Shown in pieces: positions 51,677 through 52,961 of a stretch of 52,961 bases of DNA; positions within the stretch are counted from its first letter, which is position 1, and every line of letters starts with the position of its first letter. The DNA is from an uncultured Bacteroidales bacterium (GTDB taxonomy: Bacteria > Bacteroidota > Bacteroidia > Bacteroidales > UBA932). Under the pieces are notes generated by a model. It searched no databases. It had not been told where the DNA came from and saw nothing but the letters and a program-made list of their open reading frames with translations. A program made the translations under genes and the position numbers. The stretch spans positions 1 to 52,961 of the forward strand of contig CALUTT010000001.1 in assembly GCA_944323775.1 (NCBI GenBank), written 5' to 3'.

Positions 51677-51704
51677 TGGAGGGGCCCGTCTCCGGGTCCC
51701 TCCA
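51677..51704 (+). promoter_or_regulatory. Intercistronic stem-loop between susD and GH43 gene
   Basis: TGGAGGGGCCCG (51677-51688) pairs with CGGGTCCCTCCA (51693-51704) across TCTC: 12 pairs, one of them G-U. No T-run follows, so it is more likely an RNA-stabilising or processing element for the susCD part of the transcript than a full terminator. Confidence 0.65.
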
Positions 51705-51717
51705 AAACTAAATGAAT

Positions 51718-52961
51718 ATGAACAAAACCCTGATTGCAGCCTGCGCTCTCCTGGCAGGGACTGTCGTCTCGAACGCACAGACAGGAGATCCTTACATCCA
51801 TGATCCGTCGACGATAGTCGAGTGTGACGGGAAATACTACACCTTCGGCACAGGAGGAGGCGGGCTCGTCTCCGAAGACGGATGGAACTGGAAAGGCGGA
51901 GCCGTACGCCCCGGCGGCGGTGTCGCACCGGACGCCATGAAAATCGGCGACCGCTATCTTGTCGTGTATGCCGTAACAGAAAGAGGAGTCGGCAACGGAC
52001 ACAAGTCAAGGGTCTACATGATGTGGAACAAGACCCTGGACCCCAACTCCCCCGACTTCAAGTACACAGACCCGGTGGATATCGCCGGCTCCGACGGATT
52101 CGATGACTGTGACGGAATCGATCCCGGACTTTTCATGGGCCCGGACGGAAGACTCTGGCTGTGCTACGGCACCTACTTCGGATATATAAGGATTGAGGAA
52201 CTCGATCCAGCGACCGGGCTTCCCAAGGCTGGAAGCAAGCCTGTCGACGTCGCCCTTTCCTGCGAGGCGCCCGAGATGACCTACCGCGACGGGTGGTACT
52301 ACCTGCTCGCAACCCACGGCACCTGCTGCGACGGCGCCAACTCCACCTACAACATCATCGTTGGCAGGTCCAAGAACCCCACCGGCCCCTTCTTTGACAA
52401 TGTCGGCAGGGACATGGTCCACGGCGGCGGCAAACTCGTCCTCGCCTCTGAACCCAGACGCATCGGAGCCGGTCACTTCGGCAGGTTCATCGTTGAAGAC
52501 GGAGTGGAGAAAATGTCCTTCCATTTCGAGGCCGACCTCGACCTCAGCGGCAGAAGCACCCTCGCCATCAGGCCCATCGTCTGGATCGACGGATGGCCTG
52601 TCGCAGGGCAGATCCTCCAGGACGGCACCTACGGCATCGTCTCTCAGCGCAGAGGCTACGCCCTCGAACTCGCTGTCCCCTTCACCCGTATGGAAGGCTC
52701 CATGAGAGGCTTCTTCCGCCCCCAGGGCGAACAGGCTCCCGTTGTCAAGGTCGAATCCCAGAAACTCTCGGACGTCGAGCAGTCCTGGCCCCAGGGAACC
52801 ACCCCCGTCAAACTCGGTGCTGACATGTTCAGGCCCAACCAGAGCTGGGAAATAACCGCCGTCCCTGATGCCGGCGGATACCTCGGCGGACCATACTACA
52901 AAATCGCCATCGCCGGTACCGACAGGTTCCTCACCGCTACCGCAGACCGCGAAGTCGAGGC
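51718..52961 (+). CDS. GH43-like arabinanase/xylosidase, 3' truncated
   Basis: At least 414 residues are visible; the frame is open to the end of the window. An ATG at 51718 (or 51712, two codons earlier) begins a signal peptide (cleaved near SNAQT). The catalytic five-bladed propeller has HDPS (Asp29, base), GIDPGLF (Asp135) and SCEAPEM (Glu183, likely acid), the order expected for GH43. After about residue 300 a beta-rich C-terminal domain begins (AIAGTDRFLTATADRE) and is cut off. Endo-arabinanase activity is the best guess. It completes the SusCD locus with GH3. Confidence 0.85.
   Translation, partial: MNKTLIAACALLAGTVVSNAQTGDPYIHDPSTIVECDGKYYTFGTGGGGLVSEDGWNWKGGAVRPGGGVAPDAMKIGDRYLVVYAVTERGVGNGHKSRVYMMWNKTLDPNSPDFKYTDPVDIAGSDGFDDCDGIDPGLFMGPDGRLWLCYGTYFGYIRIEELDPATGLPKAGSKPVDVALSCEAPEMTYRDGWYYLLATHGTCCDGANSTYNIIVGRSKNPTGPFFDNVGRDMVHGGGKLVLASEPRRIGAGHFGRFIVEDGVEKMSFHFEADLDLSGRSTLAIRPIVWIDGWPVAGQILQDGTYGIVSQRRGYALELAVPFTRMEGSMRGFFRPQGEQAPVVKVESQKLSDVEQSWPQGTTPVKLGADMFRPNQSWEITAVPDAGGYLGGPYYKIAIAGTDRFLTATADREVE

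Noticed and set aside
1-52961. CRISPR arrays, insertion sequences, integrase or phage genes, rRNA
   Set aside because: None found: no regularly spaced repeats, transposase or integrase motifs or rRNA-like blocks were seen on either strand.

Overview
The window is chromosomal DNA from a Bacteroidota member, most likely of the order Bacteroidales. Evidence: a SusC/SusD pair beside an AraC-type propeller regulator, S46 and M13 exopeptidases, BACON and FISUMP domains, a Porin_10 protein, type I asparaginase next to ExbB/ExbD, and many promoters of the Bacteroidota form (TTTG, about 19 bases, TAnnTTTG). By eye G+C is in the mid-50s percent; Rikenellaceae or an uncultured Bacteroidales family would fit, but genus cannot be read from this. 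The first 24 bases are an Illumina adapter remnant, so the left end is a contig end. The right end cuts through a GH43 gene.

Layout. 25-2125: end of rseP, a DUF4837 lipoprotein, tRNA-Glu, rpsT with a terminator over its stop codon, tRNA-Pro. 2196-4962 (minus): DASS anion transporter and outer-membrane porin. 5099-11479 (minus): tightly coupled operon of a TonB-dependent receptor, a DUF4876-like lipoprotein, a DUF6850-like barrel and a BACON/FISUMP lipoprotein. 11643-18726 (plus): an S46-M3 double peptidase, a polyferredoxin with degenerate HMA-like domains, and MscS. 18681-21170 (minus): AmgK and MurU of peptidoglycan recycling plus a TauE/SafE permease. 21262-24791 (plus): Porin_10 protein and a lytic transglycosylase. 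24763-25461 (minus): a YitT-type membrane protein. 25540-28721 (plus): M13 peptidase and a LolE-like permease. 28678-31157 (minus): TPR protein, RsmF-like methyltransferase, START-like protein. 31204-41251 (plus): NUDIX, queA, dprA, tatD, ansA, exbB-(4TM)-exbD-exbD, asnS, udk, tonB-like. 41380-52961: a polysaccharide utilisation locus with GH3, a transmembrane propeller-AraC regulator, SusC, SusD and a truncated GH43, probably for arabinose- or xylose-containing glycans.

Functional threads. The ExbB/ExbD/TonB-like genes would energise the SusC and TonB-receptor proteins of this window. AmgK/MurU and the lytic transglycosylase point to wall turnover and recycling. Several periplasmic or surface peptidases (S46-M3, M13) fit a peptide-using lifestyle.

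The most unusual items are the S46-M3 fusion that looks like a lost stop codon, the 4Fe-4S protein with up to three degenerate HMA-like repeats, the regulator lacking kinase and receiver domains with a 21-bp-phased direct repeat at its start codon, and the receptor/DUF4876/DUF6850/FISUMP operon of unknown substrate.
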